Assembly: GCA_018883625.1 (NCBI GenBank)
Contig: JAHLFV010000085.1
Coordinates: forward strand, 1-17,102
Direction: 5' to 3'
Length of the DNA: 17,102 nt
Source: Candidatus Treponema excrementipullorum
GTDB taxonomy: Bacteria > Spirochaetota > Spirochaetia > Treponematales > Treponemataceae
Below the pieces are notes generated by a model. It was not told the origin of the DNA, did no database searches, and saw only the letters and a list, made by a program, of their open reading frames with translations. Position 1 is the stretch's first letter. Each line of letters opens with the position of its first letter. Positions 6,481 through 14,278 of the stretch are shown here, one piece after another. Position numbers and translations under genes: made by a program.

Positions 6481-8016
6481 CTATGGTGCCATAACTAAAT
6501 TAGGTATATATTGTTGTGTAGGTTTTATATCCAAATATTTTAAGGGATGAATATCCAAGGCATTGGAAGACCATCCGGAAACAGCAGGATCTACCACATT
6601 TAATGTTACCGGATGAGAAACAGGAAAAATCAGCCCGTCAGACAAAAGCACATCTTCAGCTTTGGAAAGAAGTTCAAATCTTTCCGTTCCAGAAGTGCTG
6701 GAAGCCTGCTGTAATAAGTCATCAAAGGTTTCGTTTTTCCAACCTGTAACATTCAAAGTAGAATCGGAACGGAACAATTCCAAAAAGGACAAAGGATCTG
6801 CAAAGTCTCCTAACCAAATATAACTGAAAATATCTGCATCCCATCCTTCAACGCTGTCCAAGTATCTGTCCATAGGAGTTTTGCTGACGTTTACCGTAAT
6901 TCCCAACTGACTCCAAGCGTCCACCAACAACAAAGCCTGATTTATGGCGTATTCATAATCGCTTACAGCTATTGTTATTTCCAAAGGTGCATCTTCTGCC
7001 ATACCGGCATTTTTTTTTGCTTCTGCCAACATGTAACGAGCTTCGTCTATATCATAATCAAACAAACCGGCAGGAGGTACATAATTTCCTATACCGATAA
7101 TAAGCGTTGAAGCCGGAATAAAAGCTTGACTGCGTAACTCTTCCCAAGGAGTCGCAGTTAAAAGAGCATTCCTGAAATCAGCACGATTCCAAGGCTCTTC
7201 ATACACTTTAAAAAATAAATATTCGGTGGCAAATTCTGCCGTCAAATAGATACTCTGTTTATCTATAATGGAAGGAATGCTGGCATTGGAAATAACCCAA
7301 TCTGCTCTTCCTGTGTTAAACAAATAAGCATTTTCTTCCGGGTCATCTGATTGAATAAAATGTATTTCTTCCAGAGCAACGTTGTCCTTATCATAATAGA
7401 AAGGATTTTTTTTCAGAATTACAGTGTTTCCTTCTTGGCTTTCTATACAGTAGGGACCGCTGAATACATTTTTGTCTTGGTGAACTACGCTAAAAGCATG
7501 ATGGCACAGAATACTGGGCAAATGCTCTGCCGGAGCGTTAAGTATAAGGGATATTTTATAGTCTCCCTGTACTACGATTCCCACATCTTCTGCGGTAGCT
7601 TTTCCCTGTCGGTACTCGGCAGCTCCCTGAACACAGTCAAAAAGAGACGCAAACGGATGACTTTCTTTTGGATTAAGAAGCTCTATCCAAGAGTTTTTTA
7701 CGGTTTCTGCGGTGATAGGCTCTTCATTACTGAAAGTCAAATTTTCCTGCAAATAAAATGTCCACCGTAATTTATCTCGTGACACTTTATAATCTTCAAT
7801 CAAGCCGAAAGTCGGTTCCAAACTATAGGGATCATACACAAAAAGTCCTTCATACAGGCCCGTTAAAACCTGGGCATCGGCAGATGAATTAGCCTTATGA
7901 GGGTCCAAATTGTAGGTATGGACAACATCCATAATAACAAAGGGTCTGTCTAAGGCAAAAACAAAACCGACACAAAGCTGTAGAGCCAACAATAAAAAGA
8001 CTTTTCGTTTATTCAT
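6481..8016 (-). CDS. Periplasmic peptide-binding protein of an ABC transporter (SBP family 5, OppA/DppA-like)
   Basis: This 511-residue solute-binding protein has an N-terminal signal peptide (MNKRKVFLLL..., cleavage likely after VFA at residue 21-22). LDPHKANSSADAQVLTGLYEGLFVYDP near 37-63 is the typical start of a family 5 binding protein, and YKVSRDKLRWTFYLQENLTFSNEEPITAETVKNSW near 76-110 is the usual next block. The late segment GWDADIFSYIWLGDFADPLSFLELF matches the D-x-W-x-ADYxDP region of OppA-like proteins. Such proteins bind oligopeptides or similar molecules in the periplasm and deliver them to a permease; no permease or ATPase gene is in the window. Its ATG lies within the end of the upstream 470-residue gene (8-nt overlap), so the two are translationally coupled. 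No clear terminator follows it. Confidence 0.88.
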   Translation of the reverse strand: MNKRKVFLLLALQLCVGFVFALDRPFVIMDVVHTYNLDPHKANSSADAQVLTGLYEGLFVYDPYSLEPTFGLIEDYKVSRDKLRWTFYLQENLTFSNEEPITAETVKNSWIELLNPKESHPFASLFDCVQGAAEYRQGKATAEDVGIVVQGDYKISLILNAPAEHLPSILCHHAFSVVHQDKNVFSGPYCIESQEGNTVILKKNPFYYDKDNVALEEIHFIQSDDPEENAYLFNTGRADWVISNASIPSIIDKQSIYLTAEFATEYLFFKVYEEPWNRADFRNALLTATPWEELRSQAFIPASTLIIGIGNYVPPAGLFDYDIDEARYMLAEAKKNAGMAEDAPLEITIAVSDYEYAINQALLLVDAWSQLGITVNVSKTPMDRYLDSVEGWDADIFSYIWLGDFADPLSFLELFRSDSTLNVTGWKNETFDDLLQQASSTSGTERFELLSKAEDVLLSDGLIFPVSHPVTLNVVDPAVSGWSSNALDIHPLKYLDIKPTQQYIPNLVMAP

Positions 8017-9421
8017 GTTTTATTCCTAATTTTTTTAACTGAGATTGTTCTTCAATAACCGCCAAATAATCAACTTTACGTTGATTTATCTTTGCCAAGG
8101 TACTCTTTACGGAAGTTATCTCCATAGAAAGACCTTTAACTTTTGTTTTGTTACTCTTGTCCAATGCAGATTTGAAAAATGTATCGAAACCTTGTATCAC
8201 AACAAGATATTCTTGGACATCGGCAATTTGCTTAGAAACAAAAGTACACAAATCAGCTTCTTTTTGAGCAAAGATTTTTTGAGTTACCGGACTTTCCTGA
8301 TTTAATATAGCCCCGTACAGATTCGTTGTTTTAGTTAAATCAGCAATAAACTGGTTAAAAATAATCTTTTCGTTTTTCTGTTCTCTTGTGACAGCATCAA
8401 AAACAGGAATATTGTATTCGATTTGTGCATCCTTAAGATGAAAGGCTTTTCGTAAAGCCTTCATTAACTTTTTCAAAACTGTTTTTTGTTGATTTTGCAA
8501 CAAAGCACTGTTGTCCTTCAGTTTTGAAATTATCATTTCCAAAGAAGGCTCCAAAGAGGGAAGAAGACGGACTGCATCCGTAATGTAAACGGCAGGATTT
8601 ACCGGAGTGGCCTTTTTTTCTTTTGTAGGTTCAGAAATCTTCAGTTTTTCCAATACCACAGTCTGGAGTTGAATAGACTCGGAAGAGGTATCTTCTTTAT
8701 AAATTTCTTCAATCAGTTCGGGATAGAAGAAGGTTTTAGGCATGTAGATGGGAAATCTTTTCTTTACCTGCTGTACGGCATCTGTTACAGATTTTATCTT
8801 ACTCCAAGAAACTACCCCGTTGTCTAAGATATTTTTCCGTACCTGGAGTTTATACAATTCTCTTTGTAAATCGGAACACTCCTTCAACATGGCGTTGATT
8901 TCGCTCAACATCTTTGTGGCATCGGAGACACCGGTATTAAGTATTTTTACAGAGATAGGTTCTCCGTTTTGACGGAAGGCTGCTATAACTTCTGCCAATC
9001 CCCGAGTACTGGGCTGAGAGGCATTGGGAGAAAGATTTTTCCATTGGAGAAAGTTGTTAAAGTTTACAAGTACTTTTATCTGAGACAAAGAAAGGGCTTG
9101 CATAGAAAACTTGTAATAGTTGCAAATAAAATCCAAGGTCAGCTCGTAGTCCGACAATCGTATTCCCAAAACAGAGCTTCTCTCTCCCGAAGTAAAATCG
9201 GTATCTTCCGGAACCTCTATGGAAGTTATTTTCTTCTCCTTCTTGTAAGGATCGGGAGTAATAAGTCCCTTTTGGGTGAGAATATTAATTATATTCACTA
9301 CAGTAGAGTGAAGAATACGGTAATTTTCCAAAAGTTTGGGACAAACCTTTGATTCTATCCACTGAGTTTTCTTCTCTGCGGCCTGAGTTACGATTTCTTG
9401 AAAATTTAATCCTTCTGCCAT
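8009..9421 (-). CDS. Unrecognised 470-residue cytoplasmic protein, coupled to the peptide-binding protein
   Basis: I do not recognise this protein. It has no signal peptide and no membrane segment. It is rich in Lys, Ser and Leu and mostly helical in character, with a heptad-like charged stretch near residues 170-200 (LSEINAMLKECSDLQRELYK) and others in the C-terminal half near 385-460, suggesting coiled coils. The central part contains SLEPSLEMIISKLKDNSALLQ. It starts at the ATG at 9421, with only a weak GAAG upstream, and ends with an 8-nt overlap into the binding-protein gene. This coupling suggests linked dosage, but a cytoplasmic coiled-coil protein is not a usual ABC transporter part. 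The coding quality (long frame, consistent composition) makes it a real gene; function unknown. Confidence 0.85.
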   Translation of the reverse strand: MAEGLNFQEIVTQAAEKKTQWIESKVCPKLLENYRILHSTVVNIINILTQKGLITPDPYKKEKKITSIEVPEDTDFTSGERSSVLGIRLSDYELTLDFICNYYKFSMQALSLSQIKVLVNFNNFLQWKNLSPNASQPSTRGLAEVIAAFRQNGEPISVKILNTGVSDATKMLSEINAMLKECSDLQRELYKLQVRKNILDNGVVSWSKIKSVTDAVQQVKKRFPIYMPKTFFYPELIEEIYKEDTSSESIQLQTVVLEKLKISEPTKEKKATPVNPAVYITDAVRLLPSLEPSLEMIISKLKDNSALLQNQQKTVLKKLMKALRKAFHLKDAQIEYNIPVFDAVTREQKNEKIIFNQFIADLTKTTNLYGAILNQESPVTQKIFAQKEADLCTFVSKQIADVQEYLVVIQGFDTFFKSALDKSNKTKVKGLSMEITSVKSTLAKINQRKVDYLAVIEEQSQLKKLGIKHE

Positions 9422-9467
9422 ATCTTCATTATCGGAAATAAAAAAAGACTTCTCTACTCAATATATG

Positions 9468-9496
9468 GATAACTTGCCGGATATTTACGGTCAACT
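9468..9496 (-). promoter_or_regulatory. Weak possible promoter of the 470-residue protein gene
   Basis: On the minus strand TTGACC is followed after 17 bases by TATCCA, upstream of the ATG at 9421. The -35 box matches five of six positions but the -10 box only three, so this is a tentative call. Confidence 0.25.
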
Positions 9497-9505
9497 GGCT
9501 GAAAT

Positions 9506-10066
9506 CTATTTTTTTTCTGCTAAAAGTTCACTGTAAAATTTATCTTCGATTTCCGTTTCGCTTATGTTACATTTTTTTAAAATCAACAAAAACTGGTTAT
9601 GTATAGTTTCCAACGTCTTTTTATCTTTTGTTTCCGACAACACCTCCATTTCAATAAAATCTCCCAAAAGGGGAATGGTACATACTTCGATAAGAACATG
9701 CTCATACTTCCAAGTAGACACCTTTTTTTCTTTTTCCAGTACAGGAACAAATCCGGCATCCTGTAAAAATACCATAAAAGATTCTCGGTTGTTTATGGTA
9801 AACTCTTCCTCTTGGTTTACTTCCATTGTGCCGTCTGTTTTGAGTCTTTCTTTGCGCTTGTAGGTAACAAGAATTGTTTTTTGGGGTTCTGTTGATTGAA
9901 CTGAAAAATTTTCCTGATCACGGATACGTATTTGCAGATTATTGCAGTTATTTTTGAAATATACATCCTTTTTGTGGCAACTGCCGACGTATACTGCAAA
10001 GGAATCGAGAATCGTTTGTACCTTATGCCTGTCGTTAACGTGAGCCTTTATTTCTATTTCGTACAT
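9506..10066 (-). CDS. CYTH-domain protein (class IV adenylate cyclase-like / triphosphate-binding)
   Basis: This 186-residue protein starts at the ATG at 10066, where AGAGG lies four bases upstream. A longer frame begins at a TTG 26 codons earlier but has no ribosome binding site. The N-terminus MYEIEIK carries the CYTH signature ExExK (Glu3, Glu5, Lys7), and later strand blocks follow in family order: LQIRIRD, TILVTYKRKE, EEEFTI, KVSTWKYEHVLIEVCTIPLLGDFIEMEV, and an acidic end TEIEDKFYSELL. CYTH proteins bind triphosphates in a beta-barrel tunnel and act as class IV adenylate cyclases (CyaB), thiamine triphosphatases or inorganic triphosphatases. GDFIEMEV is characteristic of the CyaB/bacterial branch, but the reaction cannot be settled from sequence. 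It is divergent from the STAS gene. Confidence 0.85.
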   Translation of the reverse strand: MYEIEIKAHVNDRHKVQTILDSFAVYVGSCHKKDVYFKNNCNNLQIRIRDQENFSVQSTEPQKTILVTYKRKERLKTDGTMEVNQEEEFTINNRESFMVFLQDAGFVPVLEKEKKVSTWKYEHVLIEVCTIPLLGDFIEMEVLSETKDKKTLETIHNQFLLILKKCNISETEIEDKFYSELLAEKK

Positions 10067-10075
10067 CTTACCTCT

Positions 10076-10103
10076 ATTATAACACAATTTTTTGAGTTGA
10101 CCA
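10076..10103 (-). promoter_or_regulatory. Possible promoter of the CYTH gene
   Basis: A perfect TATAAT (10076-10081, minus strand) sits nine bases before the ATG at 10066. A poor -35 match TGGTCA lies 16 bases upstream (10098-10103). If used, the leader would be only two or three bases and would not contain the AGAGG site. Confidence 0.4.
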
Positions 10104-10168
10104 CAGTGCTCAAGTGATATTAGAGTTTTTTCTTTTGTTTTCAACTATACATTTCGCTGTGTAATAAA

Positions 10169-10197
10169 TTGACATGAGCCGAAAAGTATATTATTAT
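10169..10197 (+). promoter_or_regulatory. Strong sigma-70-like promoter of the STAS gene
   Basis: A perfect TTGACA (10169-10174) is followed after exactly 17 bases by TATTAT (10192-10197). The predicted start is near 10204, giving a leader of about 40 bases before the ATG at 10245. It is among the best promoter matches in the window. Confidence 0.8.
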
Positions 10198-10244
10198 TAT
10201 GGTAGGGATTAATGTTAAATTACTGTTAATTTTGAGAGATGCCT

Positions 10245-10793
10245 ATGGAAAAAGAATCTGTAATTTTCGATTTTAAAGAAGTTGCTGACGACAACTTAAG
10301 AATTGCTTTCCAGGAATGTGAAGGTATCGGACATGCAATAATTGTTTCTCTTAATGGATATATTGACACATATACGTCCCTGTTCTTTCGATCCCAGATA
10401 GAAAAGGTTTTGAATGCCGGGTATATCAATTTGATATTTGATTGCTCTCACTTGAGCTATGTTTCTTCTGCAGGTATCGGTGTTTTTTCCGCCATGCTGA
10501 AACAGATTAAACTAAGAAACGGTGACATTGTACTTGTTCAAATTCCCAGTAAGGTTATGGAAGTATTCAACCTTCTCGGTTTTTCTCAGTTGTTTAACTT
10601 TAAGGATTCTTTGGGTGCTGCTGAGTCTTTTTTCAAACAGGAAGATTCCAGAGATTCTTCTGTATTTCCCAAAGTTTTTTCCTGTCCTGTATGTTCTAAA
10701 CGACTTAAAACATCCGGTTTAGGTAGATTCAGATGCTCGGAATGTAAATCTATTTTGGCTGTTGATGAAAAGGGACAGGTAACCGTCGGTTAA
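10245..10793 (+). CDS. STAS-domain anti-sigma-factor-antagonist-like protein with C-terminal zinc ribbon
   Basis: This 182-residue protein starts at the ATG at 10245 (GAGAG six bases upstream); the ATG at 10239 has no room for a ribosome site. Residues about 1-130 form a STAS domain, with IVSLNGYIDTYT, INLIFDCSHLSYVSSAGIGVF and the NLLGFSQLFNF block typical of SpoIIAA/RsbV-type proteins. Aligning SSAGIG with DSSGLG of SpoIIAA puts Ser75 at the phosphorylated serine, with Ser74 in place of the preceding aspartate. A linker leads to a zinc ribbon with Cys147-x2-Cys150 and Cys164-x2-Cys167. STAS antagonists release sigma factors or act in partner switching; the zinc ribbon may bind nucleic acid or another partner. 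It is monocistronic, between a strong promoter and a perfect-stem terminator, and no anti-sigma kinase is nearby. Confidence 0.85.
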   Translation: MEKESVIFDFKEVADDNLRIAFQECEGIGHAIIVSLNGYIDTYTSLFFRSQIEKVLNAGYINLIFDCSHLSYVSSAGIGVFSAMLKQIKLRNGDIVLVQIPSKVMEVFNLLGFSQLFNFKDSLGAAESFFKQEDSRDSSVFPKVFSCPVCSKRLKTSGLGRFRCSECKSILAVDEKGQVTVG

Positions 10794-10831
10794 CGGATAT
10801 CCATTATTGTCAGTTTTATATAGTGCTTTGT

Positions 10832-10870
10832 AAAACCTATTTACAAAAATGTGTAAATAGGTTTTTTTTT
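10832..10870 (+). terminator. Rho-independent terminator of the STAS gene
   Basis: A perfect 14-bp stem (10832-10845 with 10852-10865, arm AAAACCTATTTACA) and a six-base loop run into a T tract ending at 10870. A long frame that begins with TTG inside this hairpin is not the true start of the following gene. Confidence 0.92.
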
Positions 10871-10909
10871 ATTGTATTTGTACTGTCTTCATGGTATTCT
10901 GTAAAGGAT

Positions 10910-11839
10910 ATGAAGACCTTTCTTTCCTATCTCAAGATATTTGTAATAACTCTTATAGCCGGTTCCCTTGTGGGCATTATTGTAAATTTATTGCTGATGT
11001 ATGCTGTGGATTTTATTGTAGGTAGCCCCGGGGCAACGGTAAACACTATACATTTTAAAGGTATGTTGGCATGGTGTGGGTTTTCCGCTGCCATGGCTCC
11101 TTTGTTTTTAATTACCCATTCCATCCGATATCCCGGTTCCGTACTATCCAGAGTTGTTTCTTACGGAATATTTAATATACTGGCATGGTTTTGTATTATC
11201 CCTCTTTGCTTAGGCGGTATGGAACCTATTTCATTTTTACCTGAAAATCAAAACAGAAATCTTGTTTCGGAAGGCTATTTCAGACCTGTGGGAAAAGACG
11301 GGATTGTTTATTATTCCAAAATCAACAAAACTACGGGAATGGGCTCGGGTTTATACATAGACCTTACTGCAGAAAACTGGGCAGAGGATTCGGTAACCTT
11401 TATTCAAAATGAGAAAGTATTGTCTTTAGATACTCCGTTTTTTGCAGATGTGCTGATGGCACAGATTTTTGAAACATCGTTGTTCTTTCAGTGGTTAGCA
11501 AAAACTATCATAGTTGTGAGAAATACCGCCATAGCAGCTTTGCAAAGCGGTGTGTTTGCATGGCTCCAGTTTTGCTCTCTGGGCTTTGCTTTGCTTTCTG
11601 TAATAAGTATCCGTCGTTTTTTCAAATGGCGACTGCTTAATTTTGGCTTTGTTGTTTTTACTTTTTTCGGTTTAATAGTTTTGAATGCTGTTCATTTTTT
11701 AGGTTGGAACGGGAATGTATGTAATGTGATTTCTGTTCCCTATTGGTTGATGAACTGCGGAATAGGGGGTGTTTTGTTGATTATAGGCATTATCCTTGGA
11801 ATTGTTAAACCGGACCCCAATAAAGAGGCAGAAGAATGA
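10910..11839 (+). CDS. Unrecognised integral membrane protein (about six helices), partner of the LptF/LptG-like protein
   Basis: The start is taken as the ATG at 10910 (AAGGAT just upstream), giving 309 residues. About three N-terminal hydrophobic helices (near 10-38, 50-68 and 82-103) are followed by a polar segment of about 80 residues starting near MEPISFLPENQNRN, and then about three C-terminal helices (near 205-228, 238-256 and 267-290), so the layout is 3 + soluble + 3. This matches the general layout of LptF/LptG-type permeases, but I do not see their sequence motifs, so the family is open. The stop overlaps the next start (ATGA), showing tight coupling with the 601-residue protein. 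A weak promoter-like pair, TTGTAT/TATTCT with a 17-base gap, lies at 10872-10900, after the STAS terminator. Confidence 0.8.
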   Translation: MKTFLSYLKIFVITLIAGSLVGIIVNLLLMYAVDFIVGSPGATVNTIHFKGMLAWCGFSAAMAPLFLITHSIRYPGSVLSRVVSYGIFNILAWFCIIPLCLGGMEPISFLPENQNRNLVSEGYFRPVGKDGIVYYSKINKTTGMGSGLYIDLTAENWAEDSVTFIQNEKVLSLDTPFFADVLMAQIFETSLFFQWLAKTIIVVRNTAIAALQSGVFAWLQFCSLGFALLSVISIRRFFKWRLLNFGFVVFTFFGLIVLNAVHFLGWNGNVCNVISVPYWLMNCGIGGVLLIIGIILGIVKPDPNKEAEE

Positions 11840-13641
11840 AAAGGTTGATTATTACGTCATGTGTGTACAGTATGCTGAGTTATGCAGTAATCTTTTTATT
11901 TTCCCTTTTCACTGTTTCCGGAGAGGGCATTTTCCCCAATATGGTGTTATCCTATCGGGTCATGAAAAGTTTACAGTTATCCTGTATTTGGTTACCGGCA
12001 ATTTTGATAACAGCTTTTCTTGTAAGTTATTCTGTCCTCTTTGGTAAATCACCGAAGGTATTTAATCGATTTTCCAAAGAATTGAAAAAATTATTTAAAA
12101 CCGTTGCTATTGTAGCTATTGTGGGAACCGGATTGATAACTTTGGCTACAGAGTTGTTCCTTCCCATGATAGAAAAAAAAATCACTTATTTGGAAAAATC
12201 TCCCCAATTATATGAAGAGTACGTGACTTTGGCAAAAAAATATGAAGAAGAAGGCTACTATGCCACCGCTTTTCAGTACGCTAAGGCTGCAGAATATATT
12301 GCCCCTACCTCCGACGAGCTGATTAGTTTAACGGCAGATTTAAGTTCAAAATTAGATACTATTCAAGTACGGAATGCTATTGACAGTGAAGGTGTATTTT
12401 CTGATCCTGAGTTAGAGTTTTATAAAAACGTAGGAAACAGCTCCTCTTATGCATTATTGCAATTGGCTAGGGAAAAATCTACAGAAGGGGATTGGCTGAA
12501 TGCCCATTATTATGCGTTGTTAGCCATGGAAGCCGCAGAAGAAGGCAGTGCCAATGAGACAGAGGCAAAAGAGTTTGCGGCAGAAGCTTGGAACCAACTG
12601 TCTGTACCTACCAGATTTGACAACGCAACGGCAGAAGCCTTGTTTAAGGAAAAAAAATCGGCTTATTTTAAGCTTATTTCCGGAGATGTTGTGGAAGCAT
12701 ATTATGATTTTCATACGTTGCTGGAAAAAAATCCTTCCGATGTAGATATTGTTCACTATTTTTCTGTTGCAGAAAAAGCAATGGAAGAACAGTTTTTTTT
12801 CTTAGATGAAGTTCCCGAATCTTCCGATTTGGAAGACAGACAGAATTTAGCTTTTTCATATACTAATCTAAAAAAAGGAAAAAGTATTTTTTACGCTGAC
12901 GGATTGGCATCTGTGTACGGGACCGGAGGTCGTATTCAATATATCCGTAATTTGCATATCTATGATTTTGACTCCCAAGGTAATTGCGTACAGTCTTTGC
13001 GGGTACCTTATGCCAAGATTATGGCTCAGCCTATTGAAACGTTAAGTGAAAAACAACAGAGTGACCTGCTTGCCGCCAGTGTAAACAAAAAATCAGACGT
13101 TCCCCTTGTCATGTTGAAAGCTGTTGATCGTAGCAATCGTGGGGTAATCAGCGAGCCGGAGTGGTCACGCAATACCGGAGATACTCCTGACACCATTTTG
13201 ATGTTGCCTATAGATTTTAAGGATTTCTTGCTGTTAAAAAATATTTCTTTTGATCCTACGGAAATGCCCTTAGCTGATATTGTGCGATTATTACCTAAAG
13301 TAGAAGATTTTGGATATGCACAGGAAACCTTTGGTTTAACAGTAGGATTCCGATTAACCACCCCATTTATTTTTGTTGTGTTGTGTATTTTTGTTGCAAC
13401 ATTAGGATGGAACTACCGTTTGTTACCGGACAGTCATTTTAGATTGTCTTGGCTTTTTGTTTTCCCTGTTCTGACGGTAGGGGTATATGTTATGCTCGAA
13501 GCAATAAATTATGCCATGAGATTATTGCACTACGGTTTGTTCAGCTTGCTAGGTATTTTTGCGCTGCCGGTAGCAATACTGTGTACGCTCCTGTGTCTTA
13601 TTTTGGCTTCACTGTCATTTTTATCCCGAAAAAGTGAGTAA
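11836..13641 (+). CDS. LptF/LptG-like permease with a helical (TPR-like) periplasmic insertion
   Basis: This 601-residue membrane protein has three N-terminal helices (about 5-27, 45-69, 88-110), the last ending LFLPMIEKK as in LptF/LptG, where helix 3 leads into the periplasmic part. Residues about 115-315 are helical with repeated YATAFQYAKAAEYIAP / WLNAHYYALLAMEAAEEG-type stretches that look like TPR units. A segment near 348-398 (IFYADGL ... GGRIQYIRNLHIYDFDSQGN ... LRVPYAKI) resembles the beta-jellyroll of LptF/LptG. Next, MPLADIVRLLPKVEDFG near 477-493 resembles their conserved pre-helix block, and three C-terminal helices end the protein (about 507-527, 537-557, 566-595). LptF and LptG are the membrane subunits that extract lipopolysaccharide with LptB. 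The family call is mine from pattern; substrate here is unknown. It overlaps the preceding gene by four bases (ATGA). Confidence 0.6.
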   Translation: MKRLIITSCVYSMLSYAVIFLFSLFTVSGEGIFPNMVLSYRVMKSLQLSCIWLPAILITAFLVSYSVLFGKSPKVFNRFSKELKKLFKTVAIVAIVGTGLITLATELFLPMIEKKITYLEKSPQLYEEYVTLAKKYEEEGYYATAFQYAKAAEYIAPTSDELISLTADLSSKLDTIQVRNAIDSEGVFSDPELEFYKNVGNSSSYALLQLAREKSTEGDWLNAHYYALLAMEAAEEGSANETEAKEFAAEAWNQLSVPTRFDNATAEALFKEKKSAYFKLISGDVVEAYYDFHTLLEKNPSDVDIVHYFSVAEKAMEEQFFFLDEVPESSDLEDRQNLAFSYTNLKKGKSIFYADGLASVYGTGGRIQYIRNLHIYDFDSQGNCVQSLRVPYAKIMAQPIETLSEKQQSDLLAASVNKKSDVPLVMLKAVDRSNRGVISEPEWSRNTGDTPDTILMLPIDFKDFLLLKNISFDPTEMPLADIVRLLPKVEDFGYAQETFGLTVGFRLTTPFIFVVLCIFVATLGWNYRLLPDSHFRLSWLFVFPVLTVGVYVMLEAINYAMRLLHYGLFSLLGIFALPVAILCTLLCLILASLSFLSRKSE

Positions 13642-13688
13642 ACCTTTGCCCCACGCTTAAAACAACTTTTATGGACAATTATGTTGTA

Positions 13689-13717
13689 TCGCAGGTAATA
13701 TCATCTATTTCCTGCGA
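13689..13717. terminator. Hairpin between converging genes
   Basis: TCGCAGGTAATA (13689-13700) pairs with TATTTCCTGCGA (13706-13717) with one T-T mismatch and a five-base loop. No long T tract follows on either strand; the plus strand has only GGTTTTATT further on. It could end transcription of the LptF/LptG-like gene. Confidence 0.4.
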
Positions 13718-13724
13718 ATAGGTT

Positions 13725-14203
13725 TTATTGGGTCATTTGGGGAGCTAATTTTTTGATAGTTTCAATGGGTAACCGGGTATATTGGGCAATGGTCTCAAAT
13801 GCTACGTTGTCTTTCAACATGGCAATGGCGATCTGTATTGCACCTTCCTCCCTGCCTTTCGCCATTCCTTTAGCTTCCCCGATTTCTATACCTTCTTTTA
13901 AGCCTTCATTCCATTTATCATATAAATCCAATTCATATTTCATATGAGGCCTCCCTTGCGTTGTGAAAAGCAAATTCTGTGGGTTCGACACAACGCTATG
14001 CATTGCCCAGTAGAAAATATGGGTACAATAATGCATCAATATTGCGAGGAACAAAAAGCAAGCAGAGCAATATTGGGGCTTGTTGAGGTACCTTGGCTAA
14101 ATTTTTATTCCCATCAGCATTTCAAGAAAGAGTTTGCAAAAGTCTTCGTCTTTCATAATTTGACTGAATAAGTAATCGTCTGTTAGTGTTAGGTCTTTCC
14201 ATT
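13725..14203 (-). pseudogene. Gutted Rpn-family (PD-(D/E)XK) putative transposase/nuclease
   Basis: Two ends of an Rpn-type gene survive on the minus strand. Near 14203-14097 the frame reads WKDLTLTDDYLFSQIMK followed by LFLEMLMGIKI and a TAG stop; this is the usual N-terminus of Rpn proteins (recombination-promoting nucleases, first described in E. coli). From the ATG at 13943 to 13725 a 72-codon frame (MKYELDLYDKWNEGLKEG, then EAKGMAKGREEG and a helical tail ending TIKKLAPQMTQ) is the typical Rpn C-terminus. Full proteins are around 300 residues; the nuclease core with its catalytic acidic residues is missing, replaced by about 150 bases that do not read as Rpn. The C-terminal piece has its own GGGAGG ribosome site, so a short product is possible. 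The IS3 element abuts its 5' end, so its native start is also lost. Confidence 0.75.
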
Positions 14204-14252
14204 TGTAATGCCTAACCGCAACTTGGACTAAAACAGGAAAGCTAATAAGGTG
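14204..14252 (+). repeat. IS left terminal inverted repeat
   Basis: Compared with the reverse complement of 15580-15628, 36 of 49 positions match. Three exact blocks stand out: AACTTGGACT, AGGAAAGCT and ATAAGGTG, with a five-base AT-rich difference between the first two. Confidence 0.85.
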
Positions 14253-14278
14253 TATAATAACAAAAGGACGTACACCTT

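Noticed and set aside
10067..10144. 26-residue N-terminal extension of the CYTH protein
   Set aside because: It begins with TTG without a ribosome site, and the CYTH ExExK signature belongs at the extreme N-terminus.
10823..10909. N-terminal extension of the membrane protein starting at a TTG at 10823
   Set aside because: The extension is encoded by the STAS gene terminator hairpin and has no ribosome site; the ATG at 10910 follows AAGGAT.
13944..14171. Plus-strand 75-codon frame across the Rpn remnant
   Set aside because: It is the complement of the broken Rpn gene, whose ends are recognisable on the other strand; no start site or known motif supports it.
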